NCBI GenBank assembly: GCA_028015205.1
Contig: CM051521.1
Coordinates: 124,132,614 to 124,196,613 of the forward strand
Reading direction: 5' to 3'
DNA from: Mytilisepta virgata
Lineage: Eukaryota > Mollusca > Bivalvia > Mytilida > Mytilidae
DNA: 64,000 nucleotides
This document shows positions 27,501 through 34,884 of the stretch, one piece after another (the first letter of the stretch is position 1; the number at the start of each line of letters is the position of its first letter). The position numbers and the translations under genes are program-made. The notes under the pieces are model-generated. The model was not told where the DNA came from. It made no database searches and was given only the letters and a program-made list of their open reading frames with translations.

Positions 27501-28084
27501 TACAATGGCATTGCCAGCTCTTATGTTAGTATTTTAATACCTGTACAATGGTATTGCCGGCTCTGATGTTAGTATTTTAATACTGAAAAGAATTGTTACT
27601 TAAAATGTTCATGTGAAATAGTGAAATTTTGGGGAAATTAAAAAGTATCTCCAAACACATAGATAGCTTTTGTATGGTTTAAAGCTTTACTGTTTTGATC
27701 ATTCTTGCATTGAAACCAGATGTCAACAGTTTGGATTATCACAGTTTAAAAAAAAAATTTCCCTTGAAAATCTTGAGCAGTTCAGGAGAAATGGGATGTA
27801 TCAAAATATTTAATACAACGTTATAATTCCTATTATCAAATTTTAATTATACTCAACTTTTTTACAGAGATGAATTAAAGATGGGAGAGAAAAGAAGTAT
27901 ACATTTCACAAAAACGTTTAAAGCTTTTGAGAATGTTGCACTTGGAGATCCAAGAGATAATATAAGGGCACAGTTACCTGATAAAGGATTAACAGTTGAA
28001 CAACAGGTCGCAGCACTTATTGACCAAGGTACTGATCCTAACATTCTTGGTAGAACATATGCAGGCTGGGAACCATGGATGTGA
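834..28084 (+). CDS. PRKDC: DNA-dependent protein kinase catalytic subunit, C-terminal 35 exons (5' partial)
   Basis: This is the catalytic subunit of DNA-PK, the PI3K-like Ser/Thr kinase that Ku recruits to DNA double-strand breaks in the nucleus during end joining. I joined 35 exons by GT-AG sites with matching phases, giving 1,635 codons plus a stop at 28082-28084. The product is collinear with human DNA-PKcs (4,128 aa, from memory) from about residue 2,490 to the end. Marks that separate it from ATM, ATR and mTOR are the end GWEPWM, the block [14 protein letters not shown], the block [11 protein letters not shown] and the linker [13 protein letters not shown]. Exon 1 here begins mid-codon at 834 after a TTACAG acceptor, so earlier exons lie outside the window. 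Introns run from about 180 bp to about 1.9 kb and several hold transposon copies. No frameshift or internal stop was found in the joined frame. Identity is sure; a few exon edges could move by a codon. Confidence 0.95.
2343..2424 (+). pseudogene. PRKDC: Decayed duplicate of the start of PRKDC exon 3
   Basis: TTTTAG is followed by bases that in the splice-compatible frame read [22 protein letters not shown] and then TGA. This copies the start of the true exon 3 at 2548 ([19 protein letters not shown]) about 200 bp upstream of it, acceptor included. If used, it would truncate the protein. Confidence 0.8.
3126..3402 (+). repeat. Two-copy tandem duplication, about 138 bp, intron 4
   Basis: Copy one runs 3126-3263 and copy two 3264-3402; both begin TTGCTGTTGTTAG and contain CTAGCTTGTTATTTC and CTCTGCAGTACATG. 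They differ at only a few bases, so the duplication is recent. Confidence 0.85.
3667..3894 (-). mobile_element. tRNA-derived SINE with target duplication
   Basis: Read on the minus strand it begins GGAGCCTTGGTGGCCGAG (an A box) and has a B-box-like GAGTTCAAATCTC. It continues to the family body (TTTTTATTGGTGGAGG on plus) and ends in a GTTT-type tail. Flanks TAATTATGATTACTTG (3651-3666) and TAATTATGATAACTTG (3895-3910) are a 16-bp target duplication with one change. Confidence 0.85.
4013..4130 (+). repeat. Short tandem repeat, about 30 bp, four copies
   Basis: GAAGTGTTCTCTAATTTT with GCTGAATCTAC recurs four times in the intron before exon 6. The first and last copies have an extra CATTTTG. 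Confidence 0.8.
4278..16129 (+). CDS. PRKDC: PRKDC exons 6-21: FAT domain helical repeats
   Basis: Exons are 4278-4457, 4938-5025, 6150-6273, 7529-7667, 8066-8140, 8710-8811, 9331-9459, 10549-10647, 11131-11239, 11771-11882, 12388-12571, 12780-12918, 13717-13901, 14654-14807, 15604-15770 and 16007-16129. They encode the long helical FAT solenoid that wraps the kinase. Recognisable blocks are [18 protein letters not shown] (exons 8-9), [19 protein letters not shown] (exon 12), [11 protein letters not shown] (exons 15-16), [17 protein letters not shown] (exon 20) and [19 protein letters not shown] (exon 21). Exon 17 and the start of exon 18 match the human protein weakly and are the least certain part. 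Introns after exons 12, 15, 17 and 20 start with tandem copies of the exon end (see findings). The ORF upstream of 15604 is intron read-through, not coding. Confidence 0.9.
5075..5858 (+). mobile_element. Hairpin-headed non-coding repeat with four inner units (CCCCGCAAAC family)
   Basis: Starts at a hairpin (six C, GCAAAC, loop, GTTT and seven G), then GTCCGTC-type runs. Four units of about 175 bp follow, each with GTAAGCGCAACTCCTCC and GATGTGCATGAAG. It ends with the stem TGTGAG/CTCACA, six bases and CTAG before T. Hairpin plus CTAG is reminiscent of Helitron 3' ends. It lies in the PRKDC intron between exons 7 and 8. Confidence 0.6.
6466..7396 (+). mobile_element. Hairpin-type repeat (AGCTCACCTGG family) in PRKDC intron 8
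   Basis: Begins TTTTTAGCTCACCTGGCC with a palindromic head. It has internal repeats with TCTTCTC, CTGAAACTA and GGTTCCGG, and ends GAGCGATACAGG, a short stem and CTAG before T. It has the same ends as the copies at 38880 and 42681. Confidence 0.65.
9421..10090 (+). repeat. Minisatellite of about 75 bp built from the end of PRKDC exon 12 and its donor
   Basis: The phrase AATCCTGAGCAGAAATCT, which is exon 12 coding sequence ending at 9459, recurs about eight times. It is followed by variants of the donor (GAGGTAAGATATTCAGG) and AAGCACCCATGGCATCATTC. Copies decay toward 10090. Only the first copy joins the upstream exon. Confidence 0.9.
10998..11110 (+). pseudogene. PRKDC: Two decayed copies of the start of PRKDC exon 14
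   Basis: TTTTTAG followed by GAATGG and CATACAGATGTCCTGATAAT at 11005-11054 copies the true exon 14 start at 11131 with its acceptor. A shorter copy, AATCTCTCGGAATGGTGCAG, lies near 11071-11100. Both lie within 130 bp of the real exon. Confidence 0.8.
11279..11295. repeat. Poly-G run
   Basis: An uninterrupted run of about 16 G bases soon after exon 14. It is the longest G homopolymer seen in the window. Confidence 0.95.
11345..11700. repeat. Unclassified insertion-like block in PRKDC intron 14
   Basis: This block has higher GC than the rest of the intron and a minus-strand open frame of 98 codons with hydrophobic composition. I see no family match. It could be a transposon piece. Confidence 0.3.
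11841..12049 (+). repeat. 69-bp tandem repeat, three copies, containing PRKDC exon 15 end and donor
   Basis: GATTCTGTTGATAT, GGGATGATATTGTAACTAAC and AGGTAGGTCTACTTATAAT recur at an exact 69-bp step. The three AACAG|GTAGGT donors fall after 11882, 11951 and 12020. The intron reads TAG straight after the first donor, so only the first gives an open protein. Confidence 0.92.
12905..13420 (+). repeat. Degenerate tandem array of donor-like repeats after PRKDC exon 17
   Basis: Starts with the exon end TGTGATGTTCTT, recopied near 13016. It continues as about a dozen units of roughly 35-100 bp carrying GATCTTGGTAAGTCATCT and ATACACAATGACACATGTG. Several units contain the perfect donor-like TTGGTAAGT. 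Confidence 0.8.
14167..14275. mobile_element. Small foldback element (MITE-like) in PRKDC intron 18
   Basis: The ends ATTGCGCAAGGTTTTCC and GGAAAACCTTACGCAAT are inverted repeats of about 36 bp, including TTATTGG/CCAATAA, around a spacer of about 37 bp. Confidence 0.8.
14930..15235. repeat. Unclassified insertion-like block in PRKDC intron 19
   Basis: A GC-richer segment with GGTGCTCCAGAAGGGTAAGC and GCACCCGTCGTG. From memory this resembles a dispersed bivalve repeat. The minus-strand 107-codon frame in it has no recognisable domain. Confidence 0.35.
15700..15857 (+). repeat. Tandem copy of PRKDC exon 20 end in the following intron
   Basis: The exon end (CTTCTACAGCTTGTGGAGATG ... AATAAATTTAAAGAGAAG at 15770) is repeated at about 15795-15857 as TTTTTACAGCTTGTGGAAATG ... 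ATAAATTTAAATAGAAG. The second copy has a stop (TAG) and has lost the donor GT. Confidence 0.88.
16300..17180. mobile_element. Terminal-inverted-repeat element, about 880 bp
   Basis: The left end TATACTGTGGATTCATT ... ATACCAATTTTCGTGG and the right end CCACGAAAATTGGTAT ... AATGAATCCACAGTATA are inverted repeats of about 45 bp. No transposase ORF is seen, so it is non-autonomous. It lies in PRKDC intron 21. Confidence 0.82.
17244..17426. mobile_element. MITE-like element with TACAGTCAA ends
   Basis: Begins TACAGTCAAACCTGTCTATA and ends GCAGGCTTGACTGTA. Inner GGTGCCCTT and CTATATAGAGGTGTCC motifs also occur in the related block at 51000-51252. Confidence 0.75.
17450..17645 (+). mobile_element. 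SINE, 5'-truncated old copy
   Basis: Has the B-box region GAGGTTGTGAGTTAGAATCC, the body TGGCTTCCTCCACCAATAAA and the tail ACCCCAATAAACCAAAC, as in the full copy at 20337. Confidence 0.7.
17745..20911 (+). CDS. PRKDC: PRKDC exons 22-26: end of FAT and region before the kinase
   Basis: Exons are 17745-17833, 18562-18646, 18932-19138, 20062-20181 and 20749-20911; donor phases are 2, 0, 0, 0 and 1. The protein reads AVAYPFRLS, then [21 protein letters not shown], then [17 protein letters not shown]. These match the human segments around NALDQLSNPELLFKDW and the FRB-like helical bundle before the kinase. Exon 24 carries an insert rich in Ser and Gln ([21 protein letters not shown]) that I do not recall from the human protein and that is probably a disordered loop with SQ/TQ sites. 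Confidence 0.9.
19605..19683. mobile_element. Foldback element of about 79 bp
   Basis: ATTGCCCGTGTTAACAGCCC and GGGCTGATAACAAGGGCAAT are inverted ends, with a second inner stem around CCCCTTGGGGC. Confidence 0.75.
20337..20605 (+). mobile_element. Full-length tRNA-derived SINE with 12-bp target duplication
   Basis: Begins GGGGCCTCGGTGGCTGAGTGG (A box) and has a Ser/Leu-tRNA-like head and GAATCTCACC in the B-box position. The body is CTTCCTCCACCAATAAAAAC, then GCTGAAAACGGCATAAAACC and an (AAAC)n tail. The exact repeat ACATTTACCATA flanks it at 20325-20336 and 20606-20617. It lies in PRKDC intron 25. Confidence 0.9.
21437..22290 (+). mobile_element. Repeat of the GTCACCTGCGG type with five inner tandem units
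   Basis: The head (GTGTCACCTGCGGAACGCAT) is followed by GTCGTCTTGCGTCGTCAC. Five units of about 155 bp then follow, each with CTTCTATCCTCAACTACTC, TTTCTCTGTGCATTAACC and a run of A then G. It fills most of PRKDC intron 26 and contains no gene. Confidence 0.75.
22828..25941 (+). CDS. PRKDC: PRKDC exons 27-32: PI3K-like kinase domain
   Basis: Exons are 22828-22895, 23294-23514, 24233-24325, 24529-24684, 25135-25336 and 25753-25941. The domain starts at [14 protein letters not shown]. The N-lobe has [19 protein letters not shown], whose Lys matches the human ATP-binding Lys. The catalytic loop is [10 protein letters not shown] (exon 31), with Asp and His in place. The Mg-binding Asp is in [13 protein letters not shown], and exon 32 continues [15 protein letters not shown]. 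All residues needed for kinase activity are present, so the enzyme should be active. The end of exon 29 plus exon 30 ([20 protein letters not shown]) is the divergent lobe insert. Confidence 0.95.
23444..23660 (+). repeat. 71-bp tandem repeat, three copies, of PRKDC exon 28 end and donor
   Basis: The exon end GTTAGAACATACCAGGTCAT ... ATGACAACCAG|GTTAGT at 23514 recurs with donors after 23585 (ATGAG|GTTAGT) and 23656 (CCAT|GTTAGT, weakened). The step is exactly 71 bp. Confidence 0.92.
26211..28084 (+). CDS. PRKDC: PRKDC exons 33-35: C-terminal linker and FATC
   Basis: Exons are 26211-26259, 26641-26740 and 27868-28084 (with stop TGA). Exon 34 encodes [23 protein letters not shown], close to the human segment after the kinase domain. 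Exon 35 carries the approximately 33-residue FATC tail, [20 protein letters not shown] then [12 protein letters not shown]. The invariant tail and terminal WM identify DNA-PKcs rather than ATM (which ends ...GWKAWV). Exon 33 ([16 protein letters not shown]) is variable between species. Confidence 0.95.
26688..26835 (+). repeat. Tandem copy of PRKDC exon 34 end
   Basis: Exon bases TTGTATGCTGTCAGGAAGC ... GGGACATAATCCAAGATTAAT recur 95 bp downstream, at about 26786-26832, as CTGTATGCTGTGAGCAC ... GGGACATAATCCATGATTAAT. The donor is lost. Confidence 0.85.
27234..27583 (+). repeat. 43-bp minisatellite, eight copies, PRKDC intron 34
   Basis: AATACCTGTACAATGGTATT and GCCACCTCTGATGTTAGTAT alternate eight times with very few changes. 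There are no spacers, so this is not CRISPR-like. Confidence 0.93.
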
Positions 28085-29210
28085 AAAAGTAGAACTCATC
28101 ATTGAAATAAATTTTTGCAAGAATTATAGACAATTTTTTCTTTATTTAGTATACATAATATAGGAACATTTAGAGTTGCCACATTATAGTTTAAAAAATA
28201 TTATAAAATACTTTTTAAACAACCTTCTAACTGTATTATTTAGGGTAATTTTTTTATAAATTTTGTACAGAAATATCATTTATTATAGTAATGAAGGTTA
28301 TAATGAAGGAATTTATCAATGTGTAAACTCGGGCTTATCACTCACAAACTAAATAAAGTCCAAAGGACTTTATGCAAAGTTTGTCAGTGATAAACCCAAG
28401 TGTACACATTGATAAATTCCGTAAAAATAACCTTTATTACTTATAATTACAAAGTAATGCACAAAATATGACATTTTCCATTTGAAATTAACATTTTCCT
28501 CATGCACTATATTGCATGCGTATGTATTCATATGCACGACATCATGAAAGGAATTTATCATGTTATAAACTTTTTACCGGAAGTTGCTGTTAGCCAATGA
28601 AATTACTGCATTTGATGTTTTGGAAAAAACATTAAAATTATATGGTATTTAAGTTCAGGTGGTTAATTGAAACTGTAGTGCATTGTGGGAAATATTTTCT
28701 GAAATGTACACCAAAACATTATGATTGATTAAAATAATCACAAATGACAAATTTTCACCCATTGATGTTTCAGAGTTTCTATTTTGATGTACAAACAATT
28801 ATATATAGTATATTACCCATAAATCATTTTATTAACAGTGAATTGGCCAACAGTTTTCCGTTTAGATTTAATTTATTTAAACTAATATAGATCATAGGTA
28901 ATGTAATGGGTTGTATAAATGAAATTTCATATCTTTTAAAATTTTAGATTGTTTTTGATGATAATGCGTCAGTTTAAAAAAAAAAAATCAATTGGTACAA
29001 ATTGTAATATAGCAGAATATTTTTAAGGTTGTTATAATTACTGTGTGATTGTTTTATGTGGTATCTTTAGAGGTACATGTTTATGTTGTTAAATAAAAAA
29101 CATGTAAATTTCAAATAGTGCTGAATTTTATTGATGTATTTTGTCATTTTTGTTATAGTTTTTGTACTATTTTGTTTATGTTTTATATAATTAGAAATAG
29201 GAATAAAGAA
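28085..29210 (+). other. PRKDC: Probable PRKDC 3' UTR
   Basis: AT-rich sequence after the stop codon without long ORFs. AATAAA signals are at 28106-28111, 29092-29097 and 29202-29207. The first would give a very short UTR; either of the last two would include the large palindrome at 28280-28446 in the transcript. Which signal is used cannot be seen from the sequence. Confidence 0.45.
28280..28446. mobile_element. Large palindrome in the probable PRKDC 3' UTR
   Basis: The arms, including AAGGTTATAATGAAGG/CGTAAAAATAACCTT and GGAATTTATCAATGTG/CACATTGATAAATTCC, pair around a centre at TAAAGTCCAAAGGACTTTA. The whole is about 165 bp with few mismatches, like a foldback MITE. In RNA it would form one long hairpin. 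Confidence 0.85.
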
Positions 29211-29504
29211 AAATCATCCTTTATTCATCTTGGATCATTTTATTTATCTTACAAACTAATTCTTATGTAATTAAATGCCCCACAAATGACAGGTAAGCTG
29301 TATATTGTGTGATTATTCATTCTAGGGGCCAGCTGAAGCCTGCTTCCGGATGCAGGATTTTCTTGTTAGTCTTCCATATGTCACATGTCCCTTGACTTCT
29401 TTATAATTGGCCAGTGACTGGCAACGTTTTTGTGCAGAAGCAAATTCTCAGTAACAATACATTTTACATCAACTAAAATAGTATATTATGTTCTGTCCTT
29501 GACT

Positions 29505-30485
29505 CCATTTTCACCCCAGTCCATAAAAACACTGCAAATGACCTCCTTGGTGCACTAAGTACTATTTACACAACATAAATCTGCAGTAAGGATGTTCATT
29601 TTTAATGACAATAGTGTAGTTAACATTTTAATGAAAAAAAAATCTTCATTTTGTTGTCGAGCCTGTGAGACATTGTGATCCTACATTCTGTCAGTGGCGG
29701 TGTCAACATTTACATTCACTCTGTGGTTAAAGTTTTTAAAACATTAATAACTTTCTTAAACTATCCTGGATTTTTACCAAACTTGGACAGAAGCTTGTTC
29801 ATGATCAAAAGATAGTATCCAGAGGAAAATTTGTAATAAGGTTTTTCCCAGTTTTCCGATTTTACGTATAAATGGACTCCCAGTTAACATTGCATACAGT
29901 CTGCAGTTAAAGTTTTTAAAACATTAATTCCTTTCTGAAATCATGCTGGATTTTTACCAAATACAATCCTTAAAAAAGTTATGTACATTCCACTATTACA
30001 CTGAAAACATAGACAACAGGGAATGTAGGCAAGACACTGAATTTTCCTAGTTTTTGTTGTACATCATAAAGAATTAAAAACAAATTACATCCTAACAGAA
30101 CAGGTTATTATATCCAGAAATTGATTGATAATCTGATAACTGTTATCAAATGTAATACATATTGTCATTACTTTCTCAAAAAGTTCAATCATGAAAAAAC
30201 AAAAGGCAGAAATAAGATAAAAATAGCCGATTTTCTATAAATCCTAAAACATGGGGAAAAAATATTACTTGGAAAAAAGTTAGCCATACAGAACATTAAT
30301 CAATATTTTTTTTTTAAAATTGGCTAAAATAAATAAATTCAATCAGAAAAAATAAAGATAGGTTCTCAGTGCTGATTTATAGTATGTCAACTTTTTAACA
30401 AGCTCTCCCCCCGCCTGGTGGGTATAGTGTCCTTAGTGCACTAAGGAGGTTCTTTGTGCTGTTTTATGGACCATTTTCACCCATC
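29505..30485. mobile_element. Inverted-repeat-bounded element of about 1 kb
   Basis: The left end AGTCCATAAAAACACTG ... GACCTCCTTGGTGCACTAAG and the right end CCTTAGTGCACTAAGGAGG ... CTGTTTTATGGACC are inverted. Inside, from about 29640 to 29960, is a dispersed repeat (GTCGAGCCTGTGAGAC, GGATTTTTACCAAACTT) that recurs inverted at 62640-62840. Confidence 0.55.
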
Positions 30486-30519
30486 CAAATACAAAATAAG
30501 AAGGGAAATGGTATATAGT

Positions 30520-31240
30520 TATTATACGCCCGTCTACTCGTTGACGGGACGTATTATGCTATACCAATGTCTGTCCGTCCATCAACACTTCGTACCATAA
30601 CTCCACTTCCTTCAATCAATTCTCATGAAATTTTAACAAGACATTTGTATTGACTAAAGAAAGCTCTCTTTCGATTTTGACGGTTTTCAATTTTGTTATT
30701 CTGGAGTTATGGGATTTTGATTGGCCAAAAAAAAAAGCAATTTTTCACATGTCGTACACTAACTCTAGACTTATTTTCTTCAAACTTTAACACATTACAT
30801 ACTAACATTACTAGAATCCGCAATCTCTGGTGATAGATGTAGCATGAACGTAGTTACACGTGTCTCAGTAGAGCTACTCTTAGATGCTAGCTTCTTTATT
30901 GCACATGTGGCTATGGTGATATGCTTTGCAGTGTAGAGTTTATAAGTAGGCAGCTTTGTTATGCTTCCCAAGAAATTGTTTATCAGTTGGGACTCAAAAT
31001 ACGTTAAGGGTATCTAGAGCAGTAGAGTCCTTATTTAGAAGTGTTTTCAGATCCTTTTATCTTTAGCCTAAAATTGAATTTTTATTCAAAACAGGGGAGG
31101 GATTTTCCAAGACTAGACAAGATTGGTTTACATGCAGGGTTCACTCGGCTCACCTCAGCCGATTACATTCCTCTATCTAGATGGAGAGTAGCGAGTCGTC
31201 CGAGGTTTGCCGATTGATGCAGGTTTGTTTTGCCTTAAAT
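30520..31240 (+). repeat. Hairpin-headed repeat of the CCCGTC/GACGGG family
   Basis: Begins TTATACGCCCGTCTACTCG with GACGGGACGTATTATG, then GTCTGTCCGTCC, in the same layout as the other hairpin-headed families. The right end is not sharp. This is intergenic and no gene is seen. Confidence 0.5.
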
Positions 31241-31940
31241 ACTACTGTGTGTCTTATTCTTCATAAACCGATTTCTAGTGGTCCTGACAAAATTTTACAA
31301 ATTTCAAACAAGAATTAGAACAGTCCTTAAATTCAACATGGTTCAATCATTTGGAAAGAAAACTTAAACTTCTCAACAATTACATATTTGTATATAGTAT
31401 CATTAGAGTTGCACAGAAATAATCATCCATGCGTATAAAATATTTCACTTTTATTCTTTATAAAAATTTATGGAATCTTGTCAAATTTTGGATAAAAGTG
31501 TTATCATTTATGTCACTTCTAAAATTTTTATGGATACATGTATATTATTTATACATTAAATTCTATCAATGATAACAACATGTATGATAACAAGTTATAT
31601 GTTTTTTTTTTATCAGCATGGGAATTATATATTTTACTTGCATGATTTGTTCATATTCAAAATGTGTTGTATAAGGGTATAAATGTTTTCTTGGTCTCTG
31701 GGAAAAAATGAAAAGCAATATGAGATTAGTTCCTAGGCTTGAACTCTTGTGCACAGAGAGATCTTGGGTAAATAAACTGCTGTGCCTTATGCACATGCTA
31801 TGCCCATCCTCAGCAATGAAGTTATTGATTTTTTTTAGCAAATTAAGTGTCATGTTACTTTTTTAATAGCTTAACATATCTAAATTATAACACTGTAATA
31901 AACTAAATATCATCATTGTGTAAGCAGTTTAAAAAAAAAC
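31241..31940. other. Intergenic AT-rich stretch
   Basis: No convincing gene or repeat structure. The minus-strand 95-codon open frame at 31566-31853 lacks any family signature and is probably chance. Confidence 0.4.
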
Positions 31941-31942
31941 AG

Positions 31943-32560
31943 TCAAGGCATACTGGAGTTAGTGTGCGACATGAAAAATTGCTTTTCTTTTGGACAATCT
32001 AAGTCCCATAATTCTGGAATGACAAAAGTGGAAATCGTCAAAAAGTATACAGACCCTCAGACCACCATTAGTAGTAATGTGTTAAAGTTTGGAAGAAAAT
32101 CAGTAAAGGTGTACTCCAGTTCGTGCGTGACATATGAAAAATTTCTTAAATTTGTACAATATAAGTCCCATAATTCTGAAATGACAAAAGTGAAAATCAT
32201 CCAAAAGTATACAGACCTTCAGACCATTTGTAAAAATATGTAGAAGTTTGAAAAAAATCAGTCAAGGTTTACTGGAGTTGGTGCACTGCACGTGAAAAAT
32301 TGCTTATATTTGGACAAACTAAGTTCCATAACTCTGAACGACAAAATGAAAATCCTCAAAAGGTATACAGATCCTCAGACCACCATTTCTAATAATGTGT
32401 TAAAGTTTGAAGAAAATCAGTCTAGGCTTGCTCCAGTTATTGTGCGACATGTGAAAAATAGCTTTTTTTTGGACAATCTAAGTCCCATAACTCTGAATGA
32501 CAAAAGTGGAAATCGTCAAAAATCATACAGACCCTCAGACCACCATTTGTAATACATGTA
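31943..32560 (+). repeat. Tandem repeat of about 155 bp, four copies
   Basis: Each unit carries TGCGACATG, GGACAATCTAAGTCCCATAA, a TATACAGACCCTCAGACCACC block and AAGTTTGAAGAAAATCAG. The units keep short open frames, which are by-products. Confidence 0.85.
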
Positions 32561-32660
32561 TAACGATTCTTATAGCTGTTTATCTTAGTATGAGAAATAA
32601 ATAACTCATATCAGAAATTTACATAACCATTCCTTCTACCATCTAAGAAGGAGATCCTAT

Positions 32661-32904
32661 CCCTGGAATCATTCTACAAAAGGTTTTGAAGCAAATTCTG
32701 TCAAATCCTTCCAATACTGCAGATCCTAGTATTTTCATTCTGTCTGGAACTATACCTTTGGAGGGTAAAATTCATGAACTGGCACTAGGTATGTTTGGAA
32801 ATATTTTCAGGCAAAATTTTGGTATTGAGAAAAAGATTAATTGGCCAGAGGCAGCTAGCCATGAGAGGTTTTTCAAAGATCAGGAATATTATAGCAATTT
32901 ATGA
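32661..32904 (+). mobile_element. LINE ORF2 C-terminal fragment
   Basis: The frame reads LKQILSNPSNTADPSIFILS then GTIPLEGKIHELALGMFGNI and ends at TGA. It resembles the region after the reverse transcriptase (ILSGLLPVE...ALTLFG) that I recall from bivalve LINE proteins. It is isolated and truncated. Confidence 0.5.
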
Positions 32905-33680
32905 TTTAGACTAAGGTATTGATCTACTTCGCTATCCCATAAAATAAAATGGAAATCAAAGTAAAATGTGATGTTCGCTTATTTTGGACATCTCACATTA
33001 GAAGGTGACAGGCTATTAATTTTGTTCCATTCTTTGAGGATGAGTTCTGAAATTTATGGGGGTTGAACTATACATCCATCCCTTTCAACTGTTGTCACTT
33101 CAGCTAAGGATATGTGTAGACTCCCATTTAAACTGAAATTACTCACTGGAACATATTAGTTACAAAGTAGTAAAGCAGGATTCAACCAAGTTGTTATTAA
33201 TCCCATATGATTACTGTGTAATCTTGAGGACGAACCTTGAATAAATTTCTTCTGAGTTGCAATGCTTTGTCACTAGCTCTTGAAGAATACATACATGAAT
33301 TACATGTAGTATTAAAAATTTATTCATTATCTTGGAGTCACTGTGCTTGTTCAACTGAACACTAAGGGGACAACCATTTAACTTCAGGGGGGGTTATGGT
33401 TTTTTATATTTTATATTGGTTTTCAAGGTATGGACAATTTTTTTTTTCGGCTACAATCAAACCAAATTATTTTTTTTTCTTACCAAGTCAAATCAAAAAA
33501 ATTTTTTTTTGAACAATACACAGAAAGTAAAAGATGTATTTATTCCTATGAAATCACTAGCAGTAAATAAAACTGGTATATACTATGAATTTGTATTTAT
33601 AATAAAACATTTGCATATACTTTTCATTTGTAAATTTAAAACAAGATTAGTTCAGATATGTACATTTATGTATATTTAAA
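32905..33680. other. Intergenic stretch without a gene
   Basis: AT-rich with poly-T runs near 33430-33520. I see no coding signal or clear element. Confidence 0.4.
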
Positions 33681-34800
33681 CTAGAGGCTCAGAGGGCTGA
33701 GCCTGTATCGCTCACCTGGCATGAAAACCATTTTTATTGATGTACCTCAAAGAGAAAAGTCACTTCTCTTCTATCATTATGAAGTGTGGTAAGCCTTGTA
33801 GGAACCAAATTTTTCTTCATGAAGGCCCTTCTACTTACAGGTCAGCATGTTCTAAAATTTGGCAGTTCTCCAGAAGATTTTTACATATATTTCCAATAGG
33901 GTCTTATGTTAATCTAAGTCCTCTACTGAAAGCCATTTTGAATTAGGGATTGGCACCAGAGTAACAATACTTGGTGAGCACCTTAACAGAAACATTCAGA
34001 CCATGTTTGGTTTCAAGCAATTCTGTGGTTCTGTAGATTTTTGTTACATGTCATAGACACTTTCTATCAAGTTTGGCTCTATTTGGCCAAGCAGTTTAAG
34101 AGAACAATTTTTTTTAAATCAACCAATCAGAAACAAGAATTGCCCATGGTGGCCATGTTTGTTGCCTGATCTGGACAAAATGAGGAATGTTTGTAAAAAA
34201 CCTCCAACAGATGCTTCTGCTTCCTGTAAAGTCTCGTTCCTTTTGGCCAACCGGTTTCAAAGAAGAAGATTATCAACCGATGAAAAACAAGAACTGCCCA
34301 TGATGGCCATGTTTGTTGCATGATCAGGACGAAATGAGGAAACTTTGTATAGAACCTCCCCATTAGATGCTTTCTGTCAAGTTTCGTTCCATTTGGCCAA
34401 GCAAATTCAGAGGAGAAGATTTTTTTTATATCAGACAATCAGAAACAAGAACTGCTCATGGTGGCCATATTTGTATTCCGATCCAGACAAAATGAGGAAA
34501 CTTTATAAAGGACCTCCCATATATGCTTCCTGTCAGGTTTCGTTCCATTTGGGCAAGCAGTTCCAGAGAAAAAAAATTTTTTAATCAACCAATGAAAAAC
34601 AAGAACTGCCCCATATTTGTAGTCTGATCGGGACGAAATGAGGAAACTTTTTAAAGGAGCTCCCATATATGCTTCCTGTCAGGTTTCATTCCATTTGGGC
34701 AAGCAGTTCCACAGAAAAAAAACCAATGAGAAACAAGAACTTCCCAAGGTGGCCATATTTGTAGTCTGATTGGGACGAAATGAGGAAACTTTACTATTTG
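33681..34800 (-). mobile_element. Hairpin-type repeat, minus copy, upstream of SLC39A11
   Basis: On plus it starts CTAGAGGCTCAGAGGGCTGAG, then the GCCTGTATCGCTCACCTGGC end. It holds about five units of roughly 150 bp with CAATCAGAAACAAGAACTGC and CGAAATGAGGAAACTTT. It is the inverted relative of the copy at 42681-44070. Confidence 0.7.
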
Positions 34801-34884
34801 TTCATTTGTTTGTTTAAATTTTGTGTTCTGCTCAGTCATTGGCATCAAATGGACAATAATAAAGTACTCCTATTCTTATTCTTA

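Noticed and set aside
27234..27583. CRISPR-like array
   Set aside because: Units are contiguous and there are no unique spacers; this is a eukaryotic minisatellite.
834..28084. Assignment of the large kinase gene to ATM
   Set aside because: The FAT, kinase and FATC order fits all PIKKs, but the ending GWEPWM, the linker ahead of FAT and the [11 protein letters not shown] context match DNA-PKcs, not ATM.
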